A stretch of 64,000 bases of DNA from Schizochytrium sp. CCTCC M209059 (GCA_000818945.1 KN805385.1:269534-333533), one strand, 5' to 3'. Shown: positions 9,753 to 21,700, counted from the stretch's first letter. Numbers and translations: made by a program. The notes: a model not told the origin generated them from the letters alone.

Positions 9753-11360
9753 ATGGCGGACCTTGGCGACTACAAGCCGGGCGACCTAAGCAAGCTGCTT
9801 GGCGTGGCGTGGAAGGCGCCGGCGAAGCAGGAAAAGACACCTGTAAAGAAGACGACACCGAAGAAACCCGAAAAGGTCGCCGAAAAGGAGAAGACTCCCG
9901 TGAAGACGAGGAAACGAAGCCTCGAGGACGCTCAAAAGGTGGAAAAAGTTCCCTCTGGCAAAAAGGCGAAGAAGGCTGTCGAGGCCGCCAAGACACCATC
10001 GAAGAAGCATCAAAAGCAGCAGCCGAAAAAGGCCAAGGTCGAAAGTGAGAGCGACGACGACGAGAGCGACGATGAAGATGTGACCATGGAGCACGAAAAC
10101 GCGGCTGAGACAAGCAAGGTCAACAAGCAAAATAACAACGATGACGACGACGAGGAGGAGGAGGAGGAGGAGGAGGAGGAGGAGGAGGAGGAGGAGGAGG
10201 AGGAGGAGGAGGAGGAGGAGGAGGAGGAGGAGGAGGAGGAGGAGGAGGAGGAGGAGGAGGAGGAGGAGGAGGAGGAGGAGGAGGAGGAGGAGGAGGAGGA
10301 GGATGAAAGCGAGAGCGAGAGTGAGTCCGAAGGTGAACATGAAGAGCAAGAAGCGAAAGAAGAACCAAAGACAACCAAAGCGACACCTCCGTCTTCCAAA
10401 GAACCCAAGCAGGAAAAGGCTGCCAAGGATGCCAAGGATGCCGACAAGAACGACCCCGAGGTGGCCGCGCGCACGATTTTCGTGGGCAACGTGCCTCTGC
10501 TGACCAAGAATGGCAAGGTCGCAGAAGCCGCAGAGGGAGACGAGCAGCCCAAGGAAGCAGAGGTCAACCTGAAACGCACGCAGGCAGAGGTGCGCAAAAC
10601 CTTTACTGCCTTTGGCGCGATTGCCTCCGTGCGCCTGCGGTCCGTCCCCATTGAGCCAAGCGCGGTCCCCAAGAAATCGAGCTACAAAACCATGATGAAG
10701 GTTTCGACGCACAAGAACAAGGTGGATGCGGCCGCAGGGACGTGCAACGCCTATGTTGTCTTTCGCGAGGAGTTGAGCGCCGAAAAGGCCGTGAACGAGG
10801 CGCACGATGCCGAGTTTTTCGGGCGACACCTGCGCGTTGACCGCGTCGGTGCTGCTGCAGGTAGCAAGACTGAGTTTGAACCCCGAAAGAGTGTCTTTCT
10901 CGGTAATGTGGCGACCCGTGCGACAGATGAAGACGTGCGTACTTTCTTCACCGACAAGGAAGACATTAAGGTTGCCAACATTCGCGTCGTTCGCGACCGT
11001 AAGACGCAGCTTGGCAAAGGTATCGCCTTTGTGCTTTTCACCGAATCGGGCATGGTCAACAAGGCGCTCGCGCTGAACGGCAGCGATCTCCTCGGGCGCG
11101 CTCTTCGGATTACGCGCGTAGGCAAGTCTGGTCCAAGAGATGCGAATGGACCAAAGAATGGCCGCGGCGGCTTTTCTCGTGGTGGAAGCGGAAACAGGCA
11201 CAACAATAGCTCGAGTGATACACCCACTCTGGCATTCCAGGGTGCTCGGGCAACCTTCACGGGCGCTGTTGCAGCGCGACGCAGACTTCGAAACAAGGTC
11301 AACAAGAGCCGCACCGATGCACAGAAGAAGCGAGCCAAGAAGAAGCACCTCTCGCGCTAA
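9753..11360 (+). CDS. RBM34: RBM34/Nop12-like nucleolar protein, two RRMs and a long poly-Glu tract
   Basis: The product (535 residues from the ATG at 9753) has the layout of RBM34/Nop12, nucleolar proteins needed for pre-60S assembly and 25S/5.8S rRNA maturation. The N-terminal third is Lys-rich (KTPVKK-type repeats), then comes an uninterrupted glutamate run of about fifty residues encoded almost only by GAG (10153-10302). RRM1 (about 239-365) starts RTIFVGNVP and carries the long insert between RNP2 and RNP1 typical of RBM34/Nop12, with NAYVVFREE as RNP1. RRM2 (about 379-455) has SVFLGNVA and KGIAFVLF. The tail is Gly/Arg- and Lys-rich (RGGFSRGG, KKRAKKKH), as expected of a nucleolar protein. 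An in-frame upstream codon would extend it by 12 residues, but the ATG in ATCATGGCG is preferred. Confidence 0.88.
   Translation: MADLGDYKPGDLSKLLGVAWKAPAKQEKTPVKKTTPKKPEKVAEKEKTPVKTRKRSLEDAQKVEKVPSGKKAKKAVEAAKTPSKKHQKQQPKKAKVESESDDDESDDEDVTMEHENAAETSKVNKQNNNDDDDEEEEEEEEEEEEEEEEEEEEEEEEEEEEEEEEEEEEEEEEEEEEEEEEEEDESESESESEGEHEEQEAKEEPKTTKATPPSSKEPKQEKAAKDAKDADKNDPEVAARTIFVGNVPLLTKNGKVAEAAEGDEQPKEAEVNLKRTQAEVRKTFTAFGAIASVRLRSVPIEPSAVPKKSSYKTMMKVSTHKNKVDAAAGTCNAYVVFREELSAEKAVNEAHDAEFFGRHLRVDRVGAAAGSKTEFEPRKSVFLGNVATRATDEDVRTFFTDKEDIKVANIRVVRDRKTQLGKGIAFVLFTESGMVNKALALNGSDLLGRALRITRVGKSGPRDANGPKNGRGGFSRGGSGNRHNNSSSDTPTLAFQGARATFTGAVAARRRLRNKVNKSRTDAQKKRAKKKHLSR
10153..10302 (+). repeat. GAG trinucleotide run (poly-Glu)
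   Basis: About fifty consecutive GAG codons inside RBM34, with almost no synonymous GAA. The purity indicates recent slippage expansion, so the length is likely polymorphic or imprecisely assembled. Confidence 0.95.
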
Positions 11361-11511
11361 AAATCTTTGCCAAATGTTTTCCTTTCTTTTTTTTTCTCCT
11401 TCTTCTTTCTTCTTCTTCTTTCTTCGAAATCTGTTTCCCCCTTTTTTCTTCATCTTCACGATTGCAAATGACAAAGAGGGCAAAAATTGCTGCCAAACGA
11501 ATAGCTCGAGA

Positions 11512-13473
11512 TTAGTCCACATCAAGATTTTCAGAGTTGGTGCCCTCTGTATTTCGCCCTGGAATGAACATGGCAAGCATGCGCTGCCACAAGCTTTCGC
11601 CATCGTCGGCACCTGGCGCAGGAGGGTCTCCTGCCATGGCAATTTCGCCGTTCTCACCTTCAACGAAACCAAAACCCGGGGCAGCGTCGGCAAAATCCCC
11701 TACGTCGGCTGCATCTGCACCGTCGGCACCTGCCATTCCTTGGCCATCATCCACAACATTGACGACACCGACTTCATCAGCAAATTCCCCAAAACGAACT
11801 TGCGCATACCGTTCGCGCACCATCGCATCAGATGCCAAGGCATCAGGGTCGTCAGCTGCGCCAAAGTCGGCCGAAGTTGCCTGAAATGCAAACCAAGTCG
11901 CCGCAGAAGCCTGATTTCCGTTGCCCATTGGAGACTTGAAGATGTCGACGCCCATACGCGCGATAAAAGCATAAAGCTTTTCCTCAGCCTGCGACGCACC
12001 ACTCGCGCGATGAGCCGCTGTGCACTTCTCCAGCGCAGAATGCACCATGGGGTCTGCCCCAATGTTATTGTTAGAATCTGCAGCGCGAAGGGTCCCAACG
12101 ATCTCTACGAGTGCACCAGGGAATCGACCCAAGGCTTCCACAGCGGCCTTGCGAGCCTTGGCCTCCTGCCCAAGGCGGAATAGCGCAAGTGCACGCGAGA
12201 ACCAGATTCCAGGCAAGGCACGCACTGTCGGGCACTCTTCAAAAAAAGAAATGACAAAGTCGAGCTGATTTGCACGAACAGCCAAGAGATCGACCGCAAG
12301 CAGCGCAAAGCGACGGTCCGCCTTGGGATCGAGATTGTACATGGTCTTGGCCAAGGAAAACGCACTCATGTGACACCCGCGGCGTGACGAAAGCAGCATG
12401 GACTTGAAGAGCGCACGCTCAAAGGTGGCGTTCAGGTTTGCGCTTGCCGCATCAAAATTGTCACCGCCCCCGCGTAACCTACAACGTCCCTCTTGCAAAA
12501 GCTCGGGAAAACGCGGATGAAGCCACGATTCCAGCGTATACAATGCACATCGCAACATCATTTCTGCCGTCTCGAGCTGCGAGGTTTGCAAATAGACTTC
12601 GTACATTTGCAAGAGCGCAGGCACATGCCAAGGATGGTGCTGAAGGAAGACAACGATGCGATTGGCGTCCATGCTAGCTTGGCACACTTCGAATTCTTGA
12701 TGCGCGGCACGATACGAAGACGACACCTCGAAGGAGAACACGGATGACCCATCAGGGTCCTCGTCAATGCGAATCATGTGCGCACCTCCATGTCCGGAGG
12801 CGTACGTGGGCACCATGAAGGTCTCATCCGGGTTCATGTTGCAGAAGATGGCGCGATGAGGCTTTTTCATGCGAGCAGCTGCCCCGCCGCGTCCCATGCT
12901 GGCACCTGCGCCAGCACTGGGCTCAAGTCCCGCGGCAGCTCCAAATTTGCCCAGCTTTTGACGCATTTCGTAGTCTGGATTCAGCTCGCGCACGTTTCGC
13001 ACGGCGAGGAGCGCAGCGAGTTTGTTTGTCATGCCTCCGGAAGCCTTTTTCTCTGCAGCTTGCGTAGCCGCCTCGGCCTTGGCCTGCGCGATGGCCGCCT
13101 CGAGCGCATCATCTTCATCGTCTCCTTTCTTCTTGTCGTCCTTGGTCTTCTTCCCCTTTTTCTTCGAGTTTGATGTCGAAGGCGGCGGTGGTGGTGACGG
13201 TGGCGTGGTATTCTTTGGCTCTGCCTCTGCGTCTTTATCTGCGCCGGAGTTCGAGTCCGAGTCCGAGTCCGAGTCAGAGTCGGAGTCCGAGGCCAGGAAG
13301 GCAAAGCCGCTGCTCTTCACAGCACCGCCGTCACTCTCCTCTTCCTCGTCCTCGTTCTCGTCTTCGTCCTCGTCCTCATCTTCGTCGAAATCGCCATCGT
13401 TCTTGGCGGCCTCCGCCTCTCGCGCGCGCTGGCGCTCCAGCTCGAGCAGACGCTTGCGCTGACGGGCAGACAT
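11512..13473 (-). CDS. TCF25: TCF25/Rqc1-like ribosome quality-control subunit
   Basis: The 653-residue product matches the TCF25/Rqc1 family, which works with the Ltn1/Listerin ligase on stalled 60S subunits to promote K48 ubiquitination of nascent chains. The N-terminus has the family style: a basic start (MSARQRKRLLELERQ), an acidic D/E tract at about 29-50, an SD-repeat segment and a Lys-rich patch. The TCF25 core (about 180-490) includes HRAIFCNMNPDETFMVP, VFLQHHPWHVPALLQM, RCALYTLESWLHPRF and SSRRGCHMSAFSLAKTMYNLDPKADR. The C-terminal part is acidic and Ala/Gly-rich and less conserved. The ATG at 13473 is the obvious start. It is convergent with RBM34 across 151 bp that include a long T/C-rich tract. 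Confidence 0.88.
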   Translation of the reverse strand: MSARQRKRLLELERQRAREAEAAKNDGDFDEDEDEDEDENEDEEEESDGGAVKSSGFAFLASDSDSDSDSDSDSNSGADKDAEAEPKNTTPPSPPPPPSTSNSKKKGKKTKDDKKKGDDEDDALEAAIAQAKAEAATQAAEKKASGGMTNKLAALLAVRNVRELNPDYEMRQKLGKFGAAAGLEPSAGAGASMGRGGAAARMKKPHRAIFCNMNPDETFMVPTYASGHGGAHMIRIDEDPDGSSVFSFEVSSSYRAAHQEFEVCQASMDANRIVVFLQHHPWHVPALLQMYEVYLQTSQLETAEMMLRCALYTLESWLHPRFPELLQEGRCRLRGGGDNFDAASANLNATFERALFKSMLLSSRRGCHMSAFSLAKTMYNLDPKADRRFALLAVDLLAVRANQLDFVISFFEECPTVRALPGIWFSRALALFRLGQEAKARKAAVEALGRFPGALVEIVGTLRAADSNNNIGADPMVHSALEKCTAAHRASGASQAEEKLYAFIARMGVDIFKSPMGNGNQASAATWFAFQATSADFGAADDPDALASDAMVRERYAQVRFGEFADEVGVVNVVDDGQGMAGADGADAADVGDFADAAPGFGFVEGENGEIAMAGDPPAPGADDGESLWQRMLAMFIPGRNTEGTNSENLDVD

Positions 13474-15326
13474 CTTTCTTGCGCTCTCTGGTGTGCTCTC
13501 TCTCGTGAGCTCTCACTCTGCGTACGCTCGCGTGGCGCGCTTCCGGCAAGTTTGTGGTTTGGGCGCCCGAACGCTAATAGCTTTCTCGCGGAAATTGATG
13601 AGGATGATGAGTATGATCATTAGTAGCGAGAAGAGGAAAACGTGCATAAAGACCCCGCGACCTGATTGTGAAGTGCGTTTTTTCTCGGCAAGTTGGTATA
13701 TGGGTTATATTCGTAGCCGACAGTGCCGGTCTTGACGCAGGACGACTTGTAGAAGAAGTATATTTACGAGTATGCCAAAGCAATGGATAGGAACTTCCGG
13801 CCATACAACGCCTAGACTATCTGCTGCCGACTGCAACTCATCGTGAGCGACCGTGCCCGCTTGAACAAACTTTTTCTCGGTTAATTCTCACCACGAATGG
13901 CATATCTAGCAGCGAAATTCTCCGTGCCAGCGTACACGAGCACGTTGCGAGCAACAAGATGATCTCGATCCACTTTGGTATTTTCGTTAGACAACAATTT
14001 GCTCCGCTCAAGCTTTTCGACAAAAAGTTTTAGTATTGTAGTATCTGTCTTTCATTGAGGGAAATGTCGGATCCTGTGTCGTTTGCAAGACGCAGACGGC
14101 GTGATAGCATCGCTCTTCGCCTCCAGCTTTTGAAGTTTTTCAAAAGATTAAGTTCAAAGCATCGTCCGAGTTTTTTACTTCGCGCAGGCCGTCTGTTCTG
14201 CTGAAAGTTCTGGAAAAGAAAAATATTGCCATGATGAGGTCAATTTTCTAGCTTGCGTCCAGGACAAAGATCACGAAGATGGTCTCAAGAGACTCCCATT
14301 CTGGCTGGCGACCCACATATTGTGTGCTTTCCCAGACACCGAGGACGAGAGGACATTCCTGAAGGTCTTTGCGAGAAACAATCCGATCGGTAGTACAAGT
14401 GTCCTTTCTGGGCGCAGACGCCATCCAACCGAACGACCGAACAAACGCACGAACGAATAAGAACTGAAATCGGCAGGTATACGCGCCCTGGTCGAGTTCG
14501 GCCCTCTACAGGCGCAGACAAAACCTCACATCTCAACACGAGCTCACGGCGAAGCCAGCACGACGTCTCCTTGCGCAGCGGCGCCGCCCTGCACTCCCTT
14601 GAGGAGGTCAGTCAGTTCTCGCTGTTCTCGTCGTTCCCAACAGGAACTGGCCGGAACACAGCGCGTCGAAGTACTAGCACTAGCCTAGGCCCTAGTAGTA
14701 GTAGTCGTACTTCAGATCCTCCTCCACCTTCTTCAAAGCCCCAACACGTTGAGACCCTTCTTGCAGGCAACTGTGAAACGCCGCGCACAGGCGCAGCCAG
14801 GACCCGCGCGCAGAGCGCCCCTCGCCGCCGCAGAGCGCGCGCGGGAAGGCGAGACGGGGCGGGCCGGGGCGAGCAGAGGAGGCGCGCAGCCTGCTAGCCG
14901 AGCCGCCCGCTTGCCATGGCGTGAGCGAGCGCGGGCTGCTCTGCTCTGCTCTGCTCTGTCCTGTTCGAACCCGATCCGATCCGATCCGATCCGATCCGGT
15001 CTGCGCTCCGTCGCCCGCGCCACCAGCGCAGCGCAGCGCAGCGCAGCGCAGCGCGGGCGGAGGCGCCGGCCCGCGAGGCAGCGGCGGCGTCCACCCGGCG
15101 TGCGCGCGACGCCGCTTCGGGCCTGCCTTTCCTCCCGCCTCCATCCGTCGGGCCGTCGTCGTCGCGTTTGAACCCCGCGCGACCTCCGTGGACTCGCGGC
15201 TCGTCGCGCCCGGGTCGCAGTCCGCGCGGGCGCGGCGCGACTCGCAGGGCGCGGCCGCGCGGATCCAGANNNNNNNNNNNNNNNNNNNNNNNNNNNNNNN
15301 NNNNNNNNNNNNNNNNNNNNNNNNNN
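13474..15326. other. Intergenic/promoter region ending in an assembly gap
   Basis: About 1.85 kb lies between the TCF25 start and the first sequenced codons of the ABHD16-like gene. From 13560 to about 14720 the DNA is moderately AT-rich with only short frames. From 14780 it becomes very GC-rich and carries pentanucleotide runs: CTCTG (about 14937-14958), GATCC (about 14971-14998) and GCGCA (about 15027-15053). Frames through these runs are repeat artefacts. Confidence 0.6.
15270..15326. other. Assembly gap (57 N)
   Basis: Fifty-seven undetermined bases interrupt a very GC-rich stretch exactly where the start of the downstream gene is expected. The length may be an estimate rather than measured. 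Confidence 0.99.
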
Positions 15327-16640
15327 CGGCCGCGGCGGCCTCCGCGGAGCCGGCGAAGAAGGCGGCGGCCGGCGGCGTCGCGGGCGGTGAGGGCTGCGCC
15401 GTGTCCGCGCTGCCCTGCTGCGGCGGCGCATGCCTCGCGGACCGCCTCTGGCCGTGGCCGCTGCAGGCGGTGGCCGGGAACCCGCGCAGGGCGGCGCTCG
15501 TGTACGTGGGCCTGAACGCCATCTTCGTCGGGATCGGCGAGGTCGTGGTGCTGCTCGTCTGGCTGCTCACGCTGCCAGGGTTTTTGGTCCTCTTGCTCGT
15601 GGGGATCTTTGCTCTCGTCTACAATGTCGCGCGTCTCATCGTGTACCCGGGCATGATCCCGAACGTACAACGCGGATTGGAGCGCGAGCTCGCGCGCGAA
15701 GTGCGACGCAATATTCTGCAAAATCTCGAACCACACGTGAACTTGATCAAGCTTTTCGTGTACGTGCATCAGAGTCTTCACCTGGGGGGGCAGGGACTCT
15801 CTGCTATTTGGCTCAAGGAGCGTCTCACAGAACTGAGCCGTCAGCGCATGCAGGCTTCCATGTCCACTGTCGAGCCAACGCTCGCAACCCTGCGAAGTCT
15901 GCAAAACGACAAAAAGGGCCACAAGCTCTTGCACGGCGGCGAGGATGTTCTCGAGGCGCTCTCGCACGTAAGTGATCTCGATGCTCTTTTGGAGGAGCTC
16001 GTTGTGTCTCCGGCGCTCCATGCCCTGCAGACGCATGGAATTGGCGCATTCGCAGCCGCCATCGCGCCCAGCGTCGAGACGCTCGGCCACAGCATGCATC
16101 TCGTTCCTGCAGTGGACTCAGCAGTGGATCTGCCCGCGATTCAACCCTCACACAGACCAGAGGCCGAGCTTCGGGACGCACCTTGGCTCGTCTTAGCCGA
16201 CCTGGCCGCTGCTATCAAAACTTGCGCAGAACGAACTGTATTTTTTGAAGAAATTAAAGAGGCTCCGCTCAAGGTCTTGCCCAATCAGGTATCTCCCGGT
16301 GACATTGAGCTCGGTATCCGTGTGCGTAAGGATAGCGATGCAACAGGCTCAGATTCTGATCGGACTCGCGACGCTTGCGACAGCGATTCCGAGTTCGATG
16401 TGGGCTCGCCAGCATCCTCCCATGCGGGCGGTGTCGTCGAGGGTATCAAGTCTTCCTCGGAAATGGGCGGCGGCGACAGCGAGCAAGAAGGTGACGATGG
16501 GCCCGCAGGTGCTGCGCATGCTGCTGTTACCGCTGCAGCGCGTGCAGCAGGGACGTCTGCCGCGGCCGCAGCCGCTGCCGTCAAGACGAAGGAAAATCAG
16601 AAGACTGCGGATAGCATTCGAGCCGATGGTAAGAAGCACC

Positions 16641-16685
<45 letters not shown>

Positions 16686-18436
16686 ATGTCGAGGGCGGCG
16701 ATGTTGAAAGTAATGACGACGACGAGGAGGAGGCGGAAGAGGCGGAGGAGGAGGAGGAGGCTCAAGCGGTCGTCAAATCTGCCGCCGAAGGTGGAACGCT
16801 CGCGTTATCGGGCGGAAAGTTAGGTATGCTTCTGGAGGAATTCCGCTCCGCACGCAGACCCATGCTCGCGATCGCCAACCTTGAGTTCATGCGATTTGGA
16901 CTACAGACCAGGTTCAAGGGGGAGCAAGCCTGGGTGTCCAGCTACCAAGGCGTGCACATCGACACCATGTTTCTTCCTGCCAAACATGCCAAGTTCGCTG
17001 CAGACCAACGGACCATTATCGTGTGCAACCCCAACTGCGGTTATTACGAGTTTGCCGCCATGCAGAATCAGTTTGCTCATTTCTACACTGATCTTGGCTT
17101 CAATGTTCTTCTTTTTAACTATCGTGGCTATGGCCGTAGTGAGGGGTGGCCGCGACCCTACGCGCTGCAACGGGATGGGGAGGTTCTCGTAGAGTATCTT
17201 ACGCGTAGAAAGGGAGTCAAACGGGGCTGGATCGGCGTTCATGCCGAGTCCATCGGTGGTGTTGTGGCCTGCCATCTCGCCCGGCATGCGACGCGTCTTG
17301 GCATCTCCTTCATGGTTGCAGACCGCACACTTTGCGATCTTCCGAGTGTTGCCGCCAATATGATTGGTAACTGGGCAGCCATTGCCGTTCAAGGAATCGG
17401 ATGGTATGCAGACAACGCCAGTGGATTCTTGGCGGCGCCGAATTCCTTGTACCGTGTCTGCACTTGCGATCCCAACGACGAAATCATTGCAAATAATGCC
17501 TCGCTAAAGAGTGGCGTTGCGCGAAGAATCGTCGCTGCTGCATGTTACCCCATGCCCACCGCTGCAAACGAGGAACAACGCATCGCAATTGTCGCAAGTA
17601 CCCTCTTAGGTGCGCCGCGCGACCGTGAGAGTTTCGATTTTCTGTGGCTTCGGGACCCTGACTTTTTTAGCGCATTTGCGCTTGCGGCGGTGCAGATGTT
17701 AGAGGCCCAACGAGAACTGTCCTTGCTGCCTCCGCTCAGAACCAATCGTGCTCTCGCTTCTTTACTCCACGCGGCAGTCCACGTGCTCTGGTACACGGAT
17801 GGCTACTGCGGTGAAAGTTTGGGGAGCCCACTTTCCCGTTTTTATCAAGAGTGGCGCAATTTTCAGCGACCTGCACAGGCCACTCCTGAGCACATTCAGA
17901 ACCTCATCAAAAAGGCATCTGTAAAGTGGGTCGTCCCGCTCCAGGATTGGCTAGCTAATCTCTTTGTTTGGGGCCAGAACGCCCCGCCTGTCAAGGATCT
18001 TGTCAGCCCCAAAGATATCGCTCAGGCTCGACGTGCTATTTACTCCATCAAGGGCCGCCGTGTCGTTTGCGGCGTGCTGCACCCAGTACCCTTTGCAACC
18101 ACGGTTGAAGTCTATCAGAGTCTCAAGGATGATGCATTACTTCAGGGTGCTGCCCTTGACGCAGACATTGCCGCGGCTATCGATACTATCAGCACGGCTT
18201 TGTCCAAGATCCAAGATATGCGCACCAAGGTCATGGCTCGGCGAGATGGTGACCCGGTTGCGCAGACGCCAGCTCGTATCGCTGACGACGCCACTGAAAT
18301 TGAAATTGAACCTGTGCGTCCGGCCATGTTTTTGCTCCCTCTTAATTGCGGTCACAATGGCCGAATAGGTCCACCTGGACTCCGCCAGATGCGAAACCAT
18401 CTTTTTCGCGCAGGATGGCTTCCTGCAACCTCTTGA
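15327..18436 (+). CDS. ABHD16-like alpha/beta-hydrolase (lipase) with N-terminal membrane segments, 5' end in gap
   Basis: The frame is open from before the gap but has no ATG upstream of residues that already look like folded protein, so the start codon probably lies in the N run. Two or more membrane segments (VYVGLNAIFVGIGEVVVLLVW; LPGFLVLLLVGIFALVYNVARLIV) come first. A cytosolic region with an Ala run and a D/E-rich stretch (about 16640-16765) separates them from the hydrolase. The hydrolase domain runs from IIVCNPNCGYYEF (17014 on) through VLLFNYRGYGRS. The nucleophile elbow is HAESIGG (Ser codon 17249-17251), the acid is in CDPNDEII (about 17468-17479) and the histidine is in NCGHNGRI (18353-18355), so the triad looks intact. 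Motif order resembles ABHD16A, a phosphatidylserine lipase. The substrate is not determined from sequence. Confidence 0.8.
16638..16684 (+). repeat. GCA trinucleotide run (poly-Ala)
   Basis: A run of about fourteen GCA codons giving poly-alanine within the linker of the ABHD16-like protein; it is followed by GAC/GAG-rich acidic codons. Confidence 0.9.
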
Positions 18437-18749
18437 TCATTTTCTTTTTCTTCTTTCTTTCACTTGCTGTTCACATGAACACACAAACAAGAGACATCTC
18501 TCTTTACATTATAAGCACGATGATAAAGACGACTGTTTTGAATGCTTGCACAAGGGCAATGGATGCAATGTGCGCCGTTGTAATACACCCCAAACAAATA
18601 CAGACATAGCTGCCTCATGCCATGTTCTTTTCGTGTCCAAAGAAGCATCGAGCAAAACGGATTTCTTTATCGATCTGAAAAAATGATACCGTAAATTTCA
18701 CATTGTACACTCTCTTCGTTTCGTTGACTCCCCTACACCCCTGGGAACG
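18437..18749. other. Convergent intergenic region
   Basis: 313 bp between two gene 3' ends, with a T/C-rich tract directly after the lipase stop and AT-rich DNA beyond. Nothing coding is seen. Confidence 0.6.
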
Positions 18750-21700
18750 TCAAGGTTTGTCCCATCGCGATTCCCCCGTCTCGCGGTTCCAGTAATATGT
18801 CTTGGAGGTTTCGGGATCAACTGCCTCGACCCATACACTTGCAAGAGCTTCTGGCTCGTTGATAGTGCTGCCCACATCTGCAGCAGCATTAGCTCCATGC
18901 GCAGACACTGCAGTAGTCTGAGGGGCTGAAAGGCTTTCCTCTTCTCGGAGAACGTGCTCGACACTATTAGTTCGTGGATCAAGCATCGCGTCCTGAATTG
19001 CATCCAACTCATCCATGCTCTCAACAGGGTCATCCACTTCGCTCCTTGCCTGTAGCAGTTCATTGCTGTCTAGCGAGTCCCGACGAGGCGGCAAAAGGGT
19101 CTCCAAGTTCATCCCAAACCATTGTTGCAACTTGGCGTCAACGCGGACCATGGCAGACTCCACCTTCACTTCAGCGGCTTCAACCTTAGTCTTAGCCCAA
19201 GCTGCAGTGCGTTCTGCTTTGGCGCCAATCTTTTGCTTCAACGAAGCTCGCTTGCTCTCAACGCCAACGTCCTTGGGCGGTGCAGTCTTGGTCGACACAA
19301 GCTGAGGCAACGCCTTGAGCTGTTCGACCCCAAGTGCGCCGTCTGCCCGCGGATAGAGCTGTGCAACACCAACAGGAAACGCAGAGTCGATATGGACCAC
19401 GAAAGGTCCTTCTTGGTTAGCTTCATACGTGGCGACCAACAAGACATAGAGCCCCGGCTGAAGCGTCGCATGAATGTGCTTTTCGTGAACTCTCTCAGGG
19501 TGACCCGTCCATGCCACCAGGCTCTGACGCGAAAGGGATCGAATGTAGCGTACGTGTCTCGCACGTCGTGCAGGAGATTGAATTAAGAGTCCAGCAAATG
19601 GATGAGGTTGCGCAACCATCTGCCCGTCGGCGTCAATTTGCGCGATCTTGATGTGAATGTCCACGGGTCGCTGCACGTCAATGATCCATTGCGGATTGCG
19701 GTGCACCAATGCCTCTGTATTGTGTTTCGTCGGCAGTCCTGCGGCAGTGCGGCCCGACCAAGAACCTTGCAAGGTGACCGATCGCCAGATGCGCGGGTCG
19801 TAGTAATGACACACATACAGCGAACGAAATGTCAGACAAAAGTCGTCAAAGCTCATCCAAAAGGTCCCATCATCCTCGTCATCGGTCCACCCAAGCTTAT
19901 GCTTGAGCCTGGTTGTCCACAGCGGCGACTGATCGCCCCAGTCACCCTTCCATTCGGACTGTGCCCCAGGCGGGTTCCGTAGTTGCAAAAGCTTGTGGCC
20001 GTCGACGCGACGAACTTGATAGATGGCATAAATGGCCCCGAAAACAAGCCCCGAATCCATCATCTCGGCGTTTGCTGCATTGTTTGCAATCGTGCCGCAG
20101 CCCATGAGGAAGCCATTGCGCGAGTATCTTTGCAACTTTTCCCAAAGCCGCGTCCTTGCAGGACCTTGAGTTGCCTCAAGCAAAAAGATTTCTTCTGCAT
20201 CGTAGCCAGTCAAGGTCTTCAGAGCCTGGTGCACATAGCCGTTTTCGAGCATAGTGTACGTGCCAAACGACTTTGCATATGCTTTTTCCAAAAGTGAGAC
20301 CCACATTTCCTCAAACTTGAGGCTATGGCTCGCTGCAACACCTGCATTTCGCTCTGTTTTGTAATGGGGGGCCAACATGGGAAACTGATCATCGACCAGG
20401 ATGAGCTGCCATTGCGAATTCTTGTAGAGACGAAGAGCGTAGGCTCCGACATCGTTTCGAGCCTTGGTGATAAACAGATTGTCAATCAAGGGATCGACTT
20501 CCTCATCGCCAACTGCCCCGGACGCGGCCAAGATTGCCACGGCGGAGAGAAACCAGCCGTTGTGCAAGATGCCCTGCGCTACATCATCTGGATCTGTTCC
20601 TCCGCTGAATACCTCTACACTCGGGTTAATGGCGCGCGCACGGCTCCATCCTGCAAGGTAGGCCTCATTGGCGATACCTGCGACTGAAGTAGCGCCTGCA
20701 GGGAACTCCGGATCGTCAAACATGTTCAACGCCTCAGCCATGCCCTCCAATTTTACGGGCTTCGTATTCTTTCCACTTTCAATCTCGCCGAGCATTTCAC
20801 GGGCGTTCACAACAATTTCAGGCTCATCGGATTCGTCTGCATTATTGCCATTCGCTTCGCGAGCGACCCGGCGCTGGTAGAAGTTTTCGAGCTGCCGCCG
20901 TCCTGTAGCAAGATCATACTGTGCTGCCCACGCATCAAGCTGTTCGCTATGTGAGGCGAGTTGGCGATCCTCCTCCATACGCACCCCTTCAGCAGCGGCG
21001 ACCTCCTTTGCAAATACCTTTTTCAAAGCGTAAAACCTTTCGCGTTGTTCCTTTGATAAGCGCAGGAGCCAAAGCGCAACCAGCTTTACGTCGACCGTAG
21101 CCCACGACTTGGACTTGAAAATTTTCCGCGGCGGCTCAATCTTGTTGGCAAGCAATTTAAAGCGGTACTCGCGAAGGAAGCGCTGGAACAGAATAGCCTC
21201 CTTCGACTTGCGACCCTCGCTGGCCACCACAATAAGCATTTGCATTAGTGCATTTGCGCGCGTTTCCTCGTAATACTCGCGCGCCAGTGCCACATCGAGT
21301 TTCGGAAGCTGCAAGTACAATTTCCAAGAGTCGAGCATTTCCACTTGTTCAAAGGCAGCCTCTTCGGCTTCTGCAGCGGCCGCCGCTGCAGCCTCCGCGG
21401 CAGCAGCTGCTTCCGGATCTGGATTAAACGTATAGCTTTCAATCCATCGCGGAGCCAGCGATTTCTTGACGACAGACGTGCTAAAGGCATCCAAACCACA
21501 CTTGGCTACGCAAAATGGATCGCTCGTTCCCCCGCGGTCCGCCGCGCGCAAATCTTTGGCAGACACCACGGTCACTTGAAGGCTAGCTTTCGAAGCCTTG
21601 AGACCATACTCATTTACTTGTGCCGACAAAAGCAACGCAAGTTTGACGTGACCCGTTGCTCGCTTCTTCCCAAAGCCGCCTTCAAGCGCAAAAGTATCCA

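Noticed and set aside
9786..11693. 635-residue minus-strand frame with a long poly-Leu
   Set aside because: Poly-Leu is the reverse reading of the GAG run in RBM34; the frame is a shadow of RBM34.
14894..16099. 401-residue minus-strand frame through the N gap
   Set aside because: It is antisense to the ABHD16-like membrane region and built on GC-rich repeat DNA.
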